This document shows, piece after piece, positions 18,146-27,175 of a DNA stretch of 64,000 nucleotides. Location of the stretch: contig JAJFHX010000004.1 of the NCBI GenBank assembly GCA_021775425.1, positions 248,001 through 312,000 of the forward strand, read 5' to 3'. A model generated the notes under the pieces. It did not search any database, was not told the DNA's origin, and saw only the letters and a program-made list of their open reading frames with translations. This stretch comes from Hyphomicrobiales bacterium (lineage in GTDB: Bacteria > Pseudomonadota > Alphaproteobacteria > Rhizobiales > HXMU1428-3). Position numbers and translations under genes: made by a program. Position 1 is the stretch's first letter. Every line of letters starts with the position of its first letter.

Positions 18146-18270
18146 TTTTCTCTCACGGCTATTCCATGAGCGAAGCTCATGGGCCTACGAGGTGCGGCGC
18201 ATCGCGCCGGGCACCGCTTTCGCGGGATGCCATGTGCGCAAGCGAAAATGCTTGCTCCCTTCTTCGTATA
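18146..18270 (+). repeat. Dispersed hairpin-rich intergenic element, copy C
   Basis: It begins directly after the mbfA stop with TTTTCTCTCACGGCTATT. Next is the hairpin CCATGAGC-GAA-GCTCATGG (18164-18182), then the core CCTACGAGGTGCGGCGCATC (core range 18184-18212, with stem GGCGC-atc-GCGCC). A small CCGC/GCGG stem and GCCATGTGCGC follow. The second hairpin is GCAAGC-gaaaat-GCTTGC (18238-18255) and the end is TCCCTTCTTCGTAT. Ends and core match copy B. Hairpin stems differ in sequence but stay paired. Confidence 0.78.
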
Positions 18271-18398
18271 GGTAGCTTTGTTTTCTCTTTTTAGTGCACA
18301 TTCAGGTTGCCCACAAGCAACTGGTGCTGTGCCACTGCGTAGGTCAAGGATGATGTCGAAACTGACCTTATATGCATTCTTAAAGAAGTTAGACAAAC

Positions 18399-18872
18399 TT
18401 ACTTTGGATCAACTAAATTAGTTGAATAATGAATTGGGTTAGAAGCGAGTGCTATAAGCATTTCTTTTGGTAGAAATTCCCTTTTGTCCAAATACAAAAA
18501 ATCCAATGATAGCCCGTAGACTGCATTGATTTTTAGCGCACCTTCTATCGACACTCTGTTTACTATTCTTTCCCAATTGTTTAATTGCCCAACCCCAACA
18601 CCTAGACTTTTAGCAAACTGAACTTGGGATAAATTGATGTATTTTCTAAACCAGATCAGGCGTGCTGCAACTTTGTCCATTGATGAGGCCTGTTCGATTG
18701 GTATCAACACTGGTTGTAAATTCATCATCTCAATTTCGAGATTAGAAATAGCAGCCTTCGCATCGACTATCGCTTTAACTCTGTTAATCTGATCTAATGA
18801 TAAACCCGAAGCTTCCAGAAACTTAATATGGTTTGTCAGCATTTGCATGAGTGCATCTCGAATTTCGTGCAT
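18399..18872 (-). CDS. XRE-family helix-turn-helix protein, orphan
   Basis: A 157-residue protein. The C-terminal half carries an HTH_3/XRE fold (RLIWFRKYINLSQVQFAKSLGVGVGQLNNWERI, then LSLDFLYLD). The N-terminal 70 residues are helical and may dimerise. The ATG at 18872 has AGGGG eight bases upstream, better than the GTG at 18881. It is more AT-rich than its neighbours and sits alone behind repeat copy C, with no toxin, integrase or phage gene beside it. Cro/CI-like proteins of this length often come from mobile elements. Its target is unknown. Confidence 0.75.
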   Translation of the reverse strand: MHEIRDALMQMLTNHIKFLEASGLSLDQINRVKAIVDAKAAISNLEIEMMNLQPVLIPIEQASSMDKVAARLIWFRKYINLSQVQFAKSLGVGVGQLNNWERIVNRVSIEGALKINAVYGLSLDFLYLDKREFLPKEMLIALASNPIHYSTNLVDPK

Positions 18873-19131
18873 TAGTAACACCCCTGATTTTCCTAATGAT
18901 CAATTTACTTTAATTTAGCTGGAACTACCCTACATTTACAACCGCGCTAAAGCTGTAAAAAAGCCATAGTTATTTGATCATCTTCTCGATGTGGCGGCTT
19001 TTGATTTGTTTTTTTCACATTAAAATTGAACAGCTTTCAATAAATTAAGCCGAAGCTGAATGAGCCGCTCATCTCATGTTCAGAATTTTGTCGTTAGGGT
19101 TAACAAACCATACGCATCAGGGAGAAGACTA

Positions 19132-19854
19132 ATGAACGCCTTTTTGAAATTAAAGACCTTAACAATTGCCTCTGGCCTCTTCGGGTTGATGGCTGTATCA
19201 GCCCAGGCAAAGGATCTGCCGAACCTATTTATCATTGAAGAAGAATCGTCCATTGAATTTGTTGGCTGTAATGCGAAAGAACCAATGTTCAAAGGCATCA
19301 TTGCCGTGAAAAACGATGGCGGTGGCCGGGCGAAAAGACTTGTCGTTACACCATTTCTAGCGGTTTATGTGCCAACGGCACTTGATATCAAAGATGAAGT
19401 GCGTTGGCTCAATTCATTTGCGCCTGGTGAAATTCAAACCAAGGATTTTGCGGCTGGTAAAAACACTGTCAAAAAGGGTCGCAATTTCACGCCGCAAACA
19501 ACCCGGATTAAAAACTTTGACGCCTCTTCAGTTCGCTTCCAGCAAAAAGCGCTTTATGTGCTTGGCTATGGGCCAAAGGATTTTGACGGCGTGAAAGGCC
19601 CGATCACCAGAGGCGCTATCAAAAAATTTCAGCTTGATGTCGGCAATAAAGCAACCGGCACTCTCAGCCGCGAAGAGACTTACATTCTTGTGCGCCGGGC
19701 GTCTCAGGGGTTGATTGAAGAAGGGATCTTCCAGACCGAAGTCAGAGACACGCCTGTGACCGTATATGCGGTTGTTGACCCTTACAATAAAATTCAGGAG
19801 ATTGATGAGACCGACAATATCATGGTTCGCAAATTCAATGTAAATTGTGACTAA
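19132..19854 (+). CDS. Secreted protein with a PG_binding_1 domain inside a CARDB-like fold
   Basis: A 240-residue exported protein. The ATG at 19132, with GGGAGA upstream, gives a signal peptide ending AQA. The first half (about 25-125) resembles the opening strands of a CARDB/Ig-like domain (LPNLFI...). A peptidoglycan-binding helical domain follows at about 140-195 (VRFQQKALYVLGYGPKDFDGVKGPITRGAIKKFQ). The end (VTVYAVVDPYNKIQEIDETDN) is the classic final strand motif of CARDB. So the wall-binding module appears to be inserted in a loop of the beta fold. It has only two cysteines, likely a disulfide. The role may be wall-anchored adhesion or scaffolding; this is inference. Confidence 0.72.
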   Translation: MNAFLKLKTLTIASGLFGLMAVSAQAKDLPNLFIIEEESSIEFVGCNAKEPMFKGIIAVKNDGGGRAKRLVVTPFLAVYVPTALDIKDEVRWLNSFAPGEIQTKDFAAGKNTVKKGRNFTPQTTRIKNFDASSVRFQQKALYVLGYGPKDFDGVKGPITRGAIKKFQLDVGNKATGTLSREETYILVRRASQGLIEEGIFQTEVRDTPVTVYAVVDPYNKIQEIDETDNIMVRKFNVNCD

Positions 19855-19880
19855 GCACTGAATTCTACCTAGACTGACAA

Positions 19881-19923
19881 AAAAACCAGCCTGCCTTATC
19901 CTTCACGGCAGGCTGGTTTTTTG
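19881..19923. terminator. Bidirectional terminator between the CARDB/PG-binding gene and phaC
   Basis: A 15-bp stem with GC core CCAGCCTGCC/GGCAGGCTGG and an 11-base loop, flanked by A-run and T-run. It lies between convergent genes. Confidence 0.93.
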
Positions 19924-19944
19924 CTTTTGCAGGCAAAGTCTTTA

Positions 19945-21768
19945 CTAATCGCTGATACGGATTTTCACGTAAGTGCCCGGAGCATCTTCAATCGCTTTTA
20001 AATTTCCCGAACCTGGAATGCGGGCCGGGACTTTTTTGCCGCCGCGGCGGGCAATCCATTTGCCCCAATCTGTCCACCATGAGCCTTCATGCGCTTTTGA
20101 GGACTCCAGCCACTCATCAGGATTGTCATATTTCTTGGTGTTGGTGTGAAAGCCATACTTCTTGGCCCGTGGATGATTGACGATGCCACCAATGTGGCCT
20201 GAGCCGCTTAGCACAAACCTGACATGACCTTTTAATTTTTTTACCGCCGGATAACAGGAACGCCACGGTGCGATATGGTCTTCTTTGGCTGAAAGGAAAT
20301 AGCTTGGTGTTTTAATCTGCTCAATATCAATCGGCACATTATCCAACACCAGACTACCCGGTTTCATCAGGGCGTTTTTCTTATACAGATTGCGCAGATA
20401 ATAGATCAGCATTGAAGCGGGCAGTCTTGTTGAATCTGAATTCCAATAGAGCAGGTCAAACGGGATCGGTTCTTTGCCGAGTAGATAGTTATTGACGACA
20501 AATGACCAGATCAGATCATTCTCGCGCAGCAATGAGAACATACCGGCCATATGATGGCCTTCAAGGTAGCCCTTTTTGTTCATATATTCTTCCATTGCGT
20601 CCAGTGTTTCATCATCGATGAAAATAGAGGCTTCGCCAATGTCGGTGAGGTCAACCATGGTGGTGAGGAAGGTGGCGGCTTTCACCCGCTTGTCTTTTTT
20701 TGCTGACATATAAGCAAGTGTTGCGACACTTAAGATACCGCCAATGCAGAAGCCAAGCAGGTTTACTTCTTTTTCGCCCGTTGCTTCATTGATGGCATCA
20801 ATGGCGGCCAATGGCCCTTCCTTCATATAATCTTCAAAAGATTTGCTGGCGAGATCACGGCGCGGATTTACCCAGGAAATGACGAAGACTGTATGGCCCT
20901 GGTCAACTGTCCATTTAATCAGGCTGTTTTTGGGCTGCAGGTCAAGAACGTAATATTTATTGATCCAGGGTGGTACGAACAGGATCGGGCGGCGATGAAC
21001 CGTTTTGGTTGTCGGTGAATATTGGATGAGTTGAATAAGATCGTTTTGATAAACGACCTTGCCTTTGGTGGTGGCGATGTTTTTACCAACAGTGAAGGCA
21101 TTTTCGTCCGATAGACTGATTTTTAATTTACCCTGCCCACGCTCAAGATCGCGGAGCAGATTTTCCATACCGCTGATCAGATTTTCGCCGCCGGTTTCCT
21201 GCACCCTTTTCATAACCACAGGATTTGTGGAGGCAAAATTGCTGGGTGAAATAGAATTGATGAACTGGCGGGTGTAAAATTTCGATTTAGCGTGGGTTTC
21301 AGCATCAATCCCATCAAGGTCACTGACCATGGTATTCATAAACTTTGATGTGATCAGGTATGATTGTTTGATAAAATCTGAAACGAGGTTTTCTGACCAG
21401 GCCTGATCAGAAAAACGCTTATCACCCGGCTCTGGCTGTATGACCGGCGCTACATCTCTGCCGCTCATGCGCTCTAATGTGTTTTGCATGAGCGCGTAGT
21501 TTTGTAGCGCCATATTCTGAAGCATGGATTCATATTTGGCCGGATTTGCCATCATCTGCGCGCCCAGCTGCATAAAGGCGCGACCTGCCGCGAACGGGTC
21601 AAAAAACTGAAAATCTGTGCCGGTGATTTGTTTTGTCTGCCTGGCCCAGAATTCATTGACCATTCTCTGGCTGTGATCCATTACTGATGCCATTTTTGCC
21701 GCGACTTCTTCGGACTGAAACTCAGGAGGCATCAAAAACTTCATTGCCTGATTTTCTTTGCTAGACAT
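19945..21768 (-). CDS. phaC: Class I poly(3-hydroxyalkanoate) synthase PhaC
   Basis: Polymerises (R)-3-hydroxyacyl-CoA into PHA at the granule surface. The 607 residues include the N-terminal PhaC_N region and an alpha/beta-hydrolase domain with the lipase-like box GFCIGG holding the nucleophile Cys. The later Asp (SAKEDHIAPW) and His (SGSGHIGGIVNHP) complete the triad. The length and absence of PhaE/PhaR partners point to class I. GAGG lies eight bases before the ATG. It is divergent from phaZ, with a phasin gene beyond. The usual phaA/phaB genes are not in the window. Confidence 0.96.
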   Translation of the reverse strand: MSSKENQAMKFLMPPEFQSEEVAAKMASVMDHSQRMVNEFWARQTKQITGTDFQFFDPFAAGRAFMQLGAQMMANPAKYESMLQNMALQNYALMQNTLERMSGRDVAPVIQPEPGDKRFSDQAWSENLVSDFIKQSYLITSKFMNTMVSDLDGIDAETHAKSKFYTRQFINSISPSNFASTNPVVMKRVQETGGENLISGMENLLRDLERGQGKLKISLSDENAFTVGKNIATTKGKVVYQNDLIQLIQYSPTTKTVHRRPILFVPPWINKYYVLDLQPKNSLIKWTVDQGHTVFVISWVNPRRDLASKSFEDYMKEGPLAAIDAINEATGEKEVNLLGFCIGGILSVATLAYMSAKKDKRVKAATFLTTMVDLTDIGEASIFIDDETLDAMEEYMNKKGYLEGHHMAGMFSLLRENDLIWSFVVNNYLLGKEPIPFDLLYWNSDSTRLPASMLIYYLRNLYKKNALMKPGSLVLDNVPIDIEQIKTPSYFLSAKEDHIAPWRSCYPAVKKLKGHVRFVLSGSGHIGGIVNHPRAKKYGFHTNTKKYDNPDEWLESSKAHEGSWWTDWGKWIARRGGKKVPARIPGSGNLKAIEDAPGTYVKIRISD

Positions 21769-22299
21769 TAACTAAACCTCATTTGAAGGACACTTTAACT
21801 TGTGCTTCTGATTCTTTAATTTGATCTTAATAATTACCCTTAAGCTATTAATATGAATTGATTTTTATATTACATCAGTGGACCAGTCGCGTGCTACTTT
21901 GGTAGCAGATAAGCAAGGTTTTCTCTCAATTTGGCAGGTGAATTCATGAAAACTTATAAGAACCGGCCAAATTTCCAGGTAATGTTGAGAAAATTTTATG
22001 TTTCACTGTGTTATTCTGGTTAATGTTAACATATTTATTGGGGTTCTACCATCGGCCCTGTAGACTATTTTTTAGAATTTTTGTTACGATTTCAATTCTT
22101 TATGGTAATATGTCAGAATATTGACAGTGTAATGAGTTTGCGATTTAGTTCAGGTCATTCACGTTCGTTTCTATTGACAGATGATGAAGAATACAATTGA
22201 CTGAGACCTCTGGGAAACGGGAAGTAACTGAGTTTAATGTGCAGGGATAATATTTCAGCACAACGACATTTCTATATTTAACCAGGGAAGGTAGGCCTT
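21769..22299. other. phaC-phaZ divergent intergenic region
   Basis: About 530 AT-rich bases holding the promoters of phaC and phaZ. A TTGACA hexamer at 22121 lacks a good -10 box at 17 bases. A small hairpin GCTAC-tttg-GTAGC lies near 21891. A 25-codon frame starts at 21946 with AGGTGAA ahead of it, but nothing else supports it as a gene. No consensus operator was found. Confidence 0.45.
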
Positions 22300-23577
22300 A
22301 TGCTCTACCACTTATATGAATTTAATCGTGGTTTGTTTCACCCCGCCAGAATGGCTGCTAAATCAGGCAGTTTCTTTTTTAACTCCCCAATGAACCCTAT
22401 TTCCTATACCCATGTCGGGCGTAGCATTGCGGCGATGTGTGAGTTATTTGAACGTGCGACACGTCGATATGGCAAGCCGCAATTTGATTTGAATGAAACT
22501 GTGGTGAATGGCAAGACGGTTGATGTCACCGAAAAAACAGTTTGGCGGAATGATTTTTGCCGGTTGCGGCATTTTGAACGTGATGTCCCGGCGGCCGTTT
22601 CCAAAAAAGCGCCTCGGGTTTTGTTGATTGCGCCCATGTCTGGCCATTATGCGACTTTGCTGCGTGGCACTGTCGAAACATTTTTGCCGCATGCAGAAGT
22701 TTATATTACTGACTGGATTGACGCACGCATGGTGCCAATGAGTGCTGGCACATTTAATCTTGATGATTACATTACCTATTTAATCGAAATGATGGAAATG
22801 TTTGGCGGTGATGTGCATATGGTTGCTGTATGCCAGCCATCTGTGCCGTTATTTGCAGCTGTTGCGCATATGGAAGCAACAGGCAATAAAAATGTTCCTA
22901 ACAGCATGACACTGATGGGCGGGCCGATTGACACCCGCATTAACCCGACGGCTGTGAATGTCATTCCGGAAGAAAAAGATATTGACTGGTTTCGCAATAA
23001 TGTTCTGGCTCAGGTGCCGTGGACATTCCCCGGTGGTGGCAGGACCGTCTATCCCGGATTTTTGCAGCTGACCAGCTTTATGGCGATGAATTATGACAGC
23101 CATGCTCAATCCCACACGGATCATTTCTTTGACATGATCAAGGGTGATCAGGAATCAGCTGAAAAACACAAATCATTTTATGATGAATATCTTGCTGTGA
23201 TGGATCTGACAGCTGAGTTTTATCTCGATACGGTTGATAAGATTTTTATTCAAAAGCAATTACCGCTTGGTAAAATGAAATATAAAAACCGGTTAATTGA
23301 TCCGAGTAAAATCGTCAATGTGCCGTTGATGACTGTTGAAGGTGAGCTGGATGATATCACGGGTGTTGGTCAGTGCGCTGCCGCGCTTGACCTTGCTTCC
23401 AATCTACCGGACAACAAGAAACAGAATTATGTTCAGCCGGGTGTTGGTCATTATGGCATTTTCAACGGTTCTCGTTTCAGGAAACTTGTTTTCCCGAAGC
23501 TGAATGCTTTCATTAAAAGCCATGAGCCAGCCAAGCTCAGCGCTATACGCAGAATGGGACTTGATTCAGCGGCTTAA
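22300..23577 (+). CDS. phaZ: Intracellular PHA depolymerase PhaZ
   Basis: A cytoplasmic granule-associated enzyme that hydrolyses stored PHB. Its 425 residues match the PHB depol_I family: MLYHLYEFNRGLFHPARMAA start, then an alpha/beta-hydrolase domain whose nucleophile region reads VAVCQPSVP with Cys in place of Ser, as in the Cupriavidus PhaZ1 group. The Asp is in EGELDDITG and the His in GVGHYGIFNG. There is no signal peptide, so it is not an extracellular depolymerase. AGGGAAGG lies before the ATG. Being divergent from phaC, it lets synthesis and mobilisation be controlled from one region. Confidence 0.95.
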   Translation: MLYHLYEFNRGLFHPARMAAKSGSFFFNSPMNPISYTHVGRSIAAMCELFERATRRYGKPQFDLNETVVNGKTVDVTEKTVWRNDFCRLRHFERDVPAAVSKKAPRVLLIAPMSGHYATLLRGTVETFLPHAEVYITDWIDARMVPMSAGTFNLDDYITYLIEMMEMFGGDVHMVAVCQPSVPLFAAVAHMEATGNKNVPNSMTLMGGPIDTRINPTAVNVIPEEKDIDWFRNNVLAQVPWTFPGGGRTVYPGFLQLTSFMAMNYDSHAQSHTDHFFDMIKGDQESAEKHKSFYDEYLAVMDLTAEFYLDTVDKIFIQKQLPLGKMKYKNRLIDPSKIVNVPLMTVEGELDDITGVGQCAAALDLASNLPDNKKQNYVQPGVGHYGIFNGSRFRKLVFPKLNAFIKSHEPAKLSAIRRMGLDSAA

Positions 23578-23650
23578 ACAGTTCAGCGGCTAAACAGGTG
23601 CCTTCAAAATTTTGCAACGTCTACTGTTGGCTAAACAGATATATAAAAAC

Positions 23651-23686
23651 AGCCGCACCAGTTTTCTGCTGCGGCTCTTTTTTTTT
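23651..23686. terminator. Terminator after phaZ
   Basis: Seven-bp stem AGCCGCA/TGCGGCT with a 12-base loop, followed by CTTTTTTTTT on the plus strand. Confidence 0.88.
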
Positions 23687-23776
23687 CAGACCATGCAACG
23701 CTTTTTAACCACTGAGTATGAGCACGGCTGAATATGTGCCGCTTCAATTTCAGTTGCTACTCACCAGCTTAATGGC

Positions 23777-24148
23777 TTATTTCTTTACCGTCTTGATGGC
23801 CAGTTGAGATAATTCTTTGGCCTGTTTGGTGTATGCATCTAACTGACTTTTGATGAAATCATTTTGTAATTTCATGGCTTCAGTCATGTCTGATGCATCG
23901 ACCAGTTTGTTGGCCAGATCATACCCGGATGTCAGGTTTTGTTTTGCATATTCAAGTGCTTTTTTATTTAGCTCAGCTGCTTCTGTTTCAGAGCTCATGG
24001 CATTAGAACTCAGCAAAACATTTTGTGCTTCCTGCCATGCGTTTAGAAACTGGTCCTGTACTTCCTTGATGTGGGAAATGTTTTGTTTGGCGTAATCACG
24101 AGCTGCTTCAGCAGACAGCAATTCGTTTTCGGTTTTTTTTGAGGTCAT
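23777..24148 (-). CDS. Phasin (PHA granule-associated protein)
   Basis: A small (123 residues) all-helical amphipathic protein of the phasin_2 type, without Cys or Trp-rich core. Typical segments are the repeated ALEYAKQNL and ANKLVDASDMTEAMKLQNDFIKSQ, where phasins show a conserved L-x-x-Q-x-x-F-x-x-x-Q. It coats PHA granules and limits their size. Placement behind phaZ and near phaC supports this. GAGAGA lies before the ATG. A perfect FNR/FixK-type palindrome lies about 137 bases upstream, suggesting induction when oxygen is low, when reduced cofactors are diverted to PHA. Confidence 0.9.
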   Translation of the reverse strand: MTSKKTENELLSAEAARDYAKQNISHIKEVQDQFLNAWQEAQNVLLSSNAMSSETEAAELNKKALEYAKQNLTSGYDLANKLVDASDMTEAMKLQNDFIKSQLDAYTKQAKELSQLAIKTVKK

Positions 24149-24676
24149 TTTCTCTCATCTTTCAACTACTGAGTGGGCATCGATATGTGTTTTCAGCGCT
24201 TAACTTCTCTTAAAAGATATTAGCTTTAAAAGACAGCTGCTTTCTCTCAACTTATAGTCTTGGTTAAGGAGTATGTAATTGATCATGATCAATTCACTTC
24301 CTCAGACTTTGGTACACATCGACCACTCTGGATTAACTACAAAATTCTGGTTACAGATAGATTGTTGCGATCTGAATTCCCCAGAAAGTCCTGGTGGCTA
24401 ACAGATTAGCTACAGAACAGATCTGCAATTTTGAAGCCATTCTTGAGTTTTCTCATAGAAATTATCGCTAACGGCCTTCATACCAGTGATTATAGTTTAT
24501 CTAAAATTAATCGTTTGTCGCGTTTTAAATTCATCATGAAAATATGTTTTATGCCCGGGGGTGATCAGTTTCCGGTTATTTCAATAATTACATTTATGGC
24601 GAAACGGATTGAAAGCCATTGGTGAATTGCTGATTGTCAGTTTAACGCATGGATCTTTTTTATGACGTTCAGATTG
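24149..24676. other. Intergenic region upstream of the phasin gene
   Basis: About 530 bases between the phasin start and the end of the acyl-CoA synthetase gene. Apart from the FNR-type palindrome I see no gene or RNA. The open frame near 24431 lacks a ribosome binding site and family resemblance. Confidence 0.5.
24279..24292. promoter_or_regulatory. FNR/FixK-type operator upstream of the phasin gene
   Basis: TTGATCATGATCAA fits the FNR/FixK/Anr consensus TTGAT-N4-ATCAA with no mismatch, inside an 18-bp perfect palindrome (24277-24294). The only downstream gene in range is the phasin gene on the minus strand. Confidence 0.7.
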
Positions 24677-26311
24677 TTAATCGTTCAGTTCAATGAGCTG
24701 TTCGCGTAATTTATATTTTTGAATTTTTCCTGTTGAAGTTTTGGGCAGTTCACCCACAACAATGCGTGTCGGGCATTTGAACCTTGCCATATTATCCCGG
24801 CAGAAATCGATTAATTCCTGCTCTGAAACAGACATCCCCTCTTTCACTTCAACAAAGCCACAGGGTGTTTCGCCCCATTTTTCGTGGGGGATGCCAACTA
24901 CGGCGGCGGCCTGAATGGCCTGATGTTTAAAGAGGGTGTTTTCTACTTCTATCGAAGAAATATTTTCACCACCAGAAATGATGACATCTTTTGATCTGTC
25001 TTTCAGCTGGATATAGCCATCTGGATGAAGGACACCTAAATCACCTGAATGGAACCAGCCGCCAGCAAAAGCTTCTTTGGTAGCTTCAGGGTTTTTCAAA
25101 TAGCCTTTCATCACCAGGTTGCCCTGGAACATTGCTTCACCCATCGTTTCAATATTCGGTTCTACCTGCTGCATGGTGGCTGGGTCGATGATGGTTAGAC
25201 CTTCAAGCCCTGGATAGCGGACGCCTTGTCTGGCCATTTTTGTGGTTTTTGCGTCTGCGTCCAGAGTATCCCACTCAGTCTGCCAGGCATTGACGGCGGC
25301 GGGCCCATAAGTTTCTGTCAGGCCGTAAACGTGAACGACTTTGAACCCGGCATCTGTCATGGCGCGCAGCACGGCTTCGGGGGGCGGAGCGGCGGCAACG
25401 GTGAATGAGACCTGCTGGGTGAACTCACGGCGTTGTTCAGGGGTGGCGTTAACCAGAGTTGACATGACAATCGGCGCGCCGCACAGATGTGTCACTTTAT
25501 GGTCTGCAATGGCATCATAAATCGGTTTTGGCCGCACCCAGCGCAAGCAAACATGAGTACCGGCAGCGGCTGAAATTGTCCATGCAAAGCACCAGCCATT
25601 GCAATGAAACATCGGTAATGTCCAGAGATAAACCGGATGCTGACCAAGGCCGACCGTGATGTTGTTCGTCAGGCACATTAGCGCGGCACCTCTGTGGTGA
25701 TAGACAACGCCTTTCGGATTGCCGGTGGTGCCTGATGTGTAGTTCACGGAAATGGCGTCCCATTCATCTTTTGGCATCAGCCAGCTGTAGTTTTCATCCC
25801 CCATTGCCAGCAGGGCTTCGTAATCTTTTTCGCCAAGCTTCTCTCCCTCTATAACGAATTCAGGGTCGACATAGTCGATCACCACCGGGCGGATGTTGCA
25901 TTTTTCGAGAGCGGCTTTAATCGTTGCGGAAAATTCCAGATCAGTGATGAGGAATTTGGTTTCCGCATGGTTCATCTGAAAGGCGATTGTATCTGCATCA
26001 AGTCTTGTGTTCATGGTGTGAAGCACGCCCCTGGTCATTGGCACGGCCATATGCACATCGAGCATGGCCGGGGTGTTGGCCAGCATGACCGAGACTGTGT
26101 CTCCTTCGCCGATATTGTACTGGCTCAAAGCACTGGCAAGTCGCAGGCAACGCCGGTAATATTCGCGATATGTGATGCGCTGTTTGCCATGGATGATGGC
26201 GGTATGATCAGGGTAGACGTCTGCGGCCCTTTCGAACTGAGAGATGGGTGTGAGTGGCTGATAATTGGCCGGGTTTTTATCGAGGGCGATATTAAAGATG
26301 TTATCTGACAT
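24677..26311 (-). CDS. AMP-forming acyl-CoA synthetase (fatty-acid/DmdB-like)
   Basis: Activates a carboxylic acid to its CoA thioester through an acyl-AMP. The ANL fold shows the P-loop motif YTSGTTGNPKGVVY, VYGLTETYGPA, the GWFHSGDLG motif, and KDVIISGGENISSIEVE. The C-terminal catalytic Lys is in PKTSTGKIQKY. The 544-residue form from the ATG at 26311 has AGGAAG upstream; the earlier ATG at 26374 has none. The sequence is nearest to medium-chain acyl-CoA or 3-methylmercaptopropionate-CoA ligases (DmdB). Substrate cannot be fixed from sequence. It may feed acyl-CoA to the nearby PHA system, which is inference only. Confidence 0.9.
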   Translation of the reverse strand: MSDNIFNIALDKNPANYQPLTPISQFERAADVYPDHTAIIHGKQRITYREYYRRCLRLASALSQYNIGEGDTVSVMLANTPAMLDVHMAVPMTRGVLHTMNTRLDADTIAFQMNHAETKFLITDLEFSATIKAALEKCNIRPVVIDYVDPEFVIEGEKLGEKDYEALLAMGDENYSWLMPKDEWDAISVNYTSGTTGNPKGVVYHHRGAALMCLTNNITVGLGQHPVYLWTLPMFHCNGWCFAWTISAAAGTHVCLRWVRPKPIYDAIADHKVTHLCGAPIVMSTLVNATPEQRREFTQQVSFTVAAAPPPEAVLRAMTDAGFKVVHVYGLTETYGPAAVNAWQTEWDTLDADAKTTKMARQGVRYPGLEGLTIIDPATMQQVEPNIETMGEAMFQGNLVMKGYLKNPEATKEAFAGGWFHSGDLGVLHPDGYIQLKDRSKDVIISGGENISSIEVENTLFKHQAIQAAAVVGIPHEKWGETPCGFVEVKEGMSVSEQELIDFCRDNMARFKCPTRIVVGELPKTSTGKIQKYKLREQLIELND

Positions 26312-26541
26312 GTTTTGCGTGCTTCTTCCTGATAGTTTCCGCTGTTCATTCTGATCGGGCGTTTGATCTTTCATGTAAAGCTGCTGGTTTTATCTTACTG
26401 AGCAGTACTGGCGAATTCAAGCATTAGGCAATGAACGGGGGCTATTTTCAATAGTCATTTTGACTGATGAAATTGTTATGTATGATGGCAGTTCTTATGA
26501 CTGAAACAGTGTATGCCACGGTGAAATAGAGGGTGCTATCT

Positions 26542-26976
26542 ATGACGAAACAATTCTTTCAGGAAACGACCGTTCTCTCAGTTCAGACCAGACCGCATTC
26601 ATTTGAGATGATTACCTCAGAACTTGATCAGTGGCTCAGGGAGATTGGTGCTTATTTTGGACAGCTGACAATCCTGATGAAACACACTTCTGCTTCCCTT
26701 ACTATTCAGGAGAATGCCGACCCGCGTGTGCGGGTGGATCTGCTCTCGGTTCTTGATAAACTTGCGCCGGTTGATGCGGGCTATCTGCATAATGATGAAG
26801 GACCTGATGATATGCCGGCGCATATCAAATCCATGCTGACTAACACAGCGATGACCTTGCCGGTGATTGAGGGACGGATGGACCTTGGTATCTGGCAAGG
26901 GGTCTATGTCATTGAACACAGGGCACAAAATCATAATCGTTCAATCAGGTTATTATTTCAGGGTGAAAGACAATAA
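26542..26976 (+). CDS. YjbQ/UPF0047-family protein
   Basis: A 144-residue soluble protein of the YjbQ family, described as having weak thiamine-phosphate synthase activity. Conserved stretches are LTILMKHTSASLTIQENADPRVR, DEGPDDMPAHIKS and GRMDLGIWQGVYVIEHR, with histidines and acids in a metal-site arrangement. The ATG at 26542 is chosen because GAGGG lies upstream. It is monocistronic, with no thiamine gene nearby, so the family's real role stays open. Confidence 0.9.
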   Translation: MTKQFFQETTVLSVQTRPHSFEMITSELDQWLREIGAYFGQLTILMKHTSASLTIQENADPRVRVDLLSVLDKLAPVDAGYLHNDEGPDDMPAHIKSMLTNTAMTLPVIEGRMDLGIWQGVYVIEHRAQNHNRSIRLLFQGERQ

Positions 26977-27175
26977 CAGGGGGCGAATTCGCGGTTGTTG
27001 TTGTGTTGTGGCCAATTCTCGTCTTATAGTGCTGATGTATTTGTTGTTTTCTTAAATAATAACACGGGAATACCAAGTCGGGATGGTAGACCCCATGATG
27101 TTGGTTAAATCGCTATAGAATAGAGCAACTGAATTAAGCTTTTCAATCGACATCCAAGCATTGCTGGAGGAAGTT

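Noticed and set aside
18142-18396. 84-codon frame on the minus strand after mbfA
   Set aside because: It lies inside repeat copy C and has no supporting start signal.
21820-21840. FNR-type site upstream of phaC (TTGATCTTAATAAT)
   Set aside because: The right half-site has mismatches at key positions (ATAAT for ATCAA).
21946-22023. 25-codon frame upstream of phaZ with a plausible ribosome binding site
   Set aside because: No attenuator hairpin or family signal accompanies it; a chance match is more likely in AT-rich DNA.
22121-22149. TTGACA as a phaZ promoter
   Set aside because: No acceptable -10 hexamer at 16-18 bases, so I do not list it as a promoter.
26977-27175. Glycine riboswitch ahead of the alanine/glycine symporter
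   Set aside because: The conserved aptamer cores are absent from the leader.
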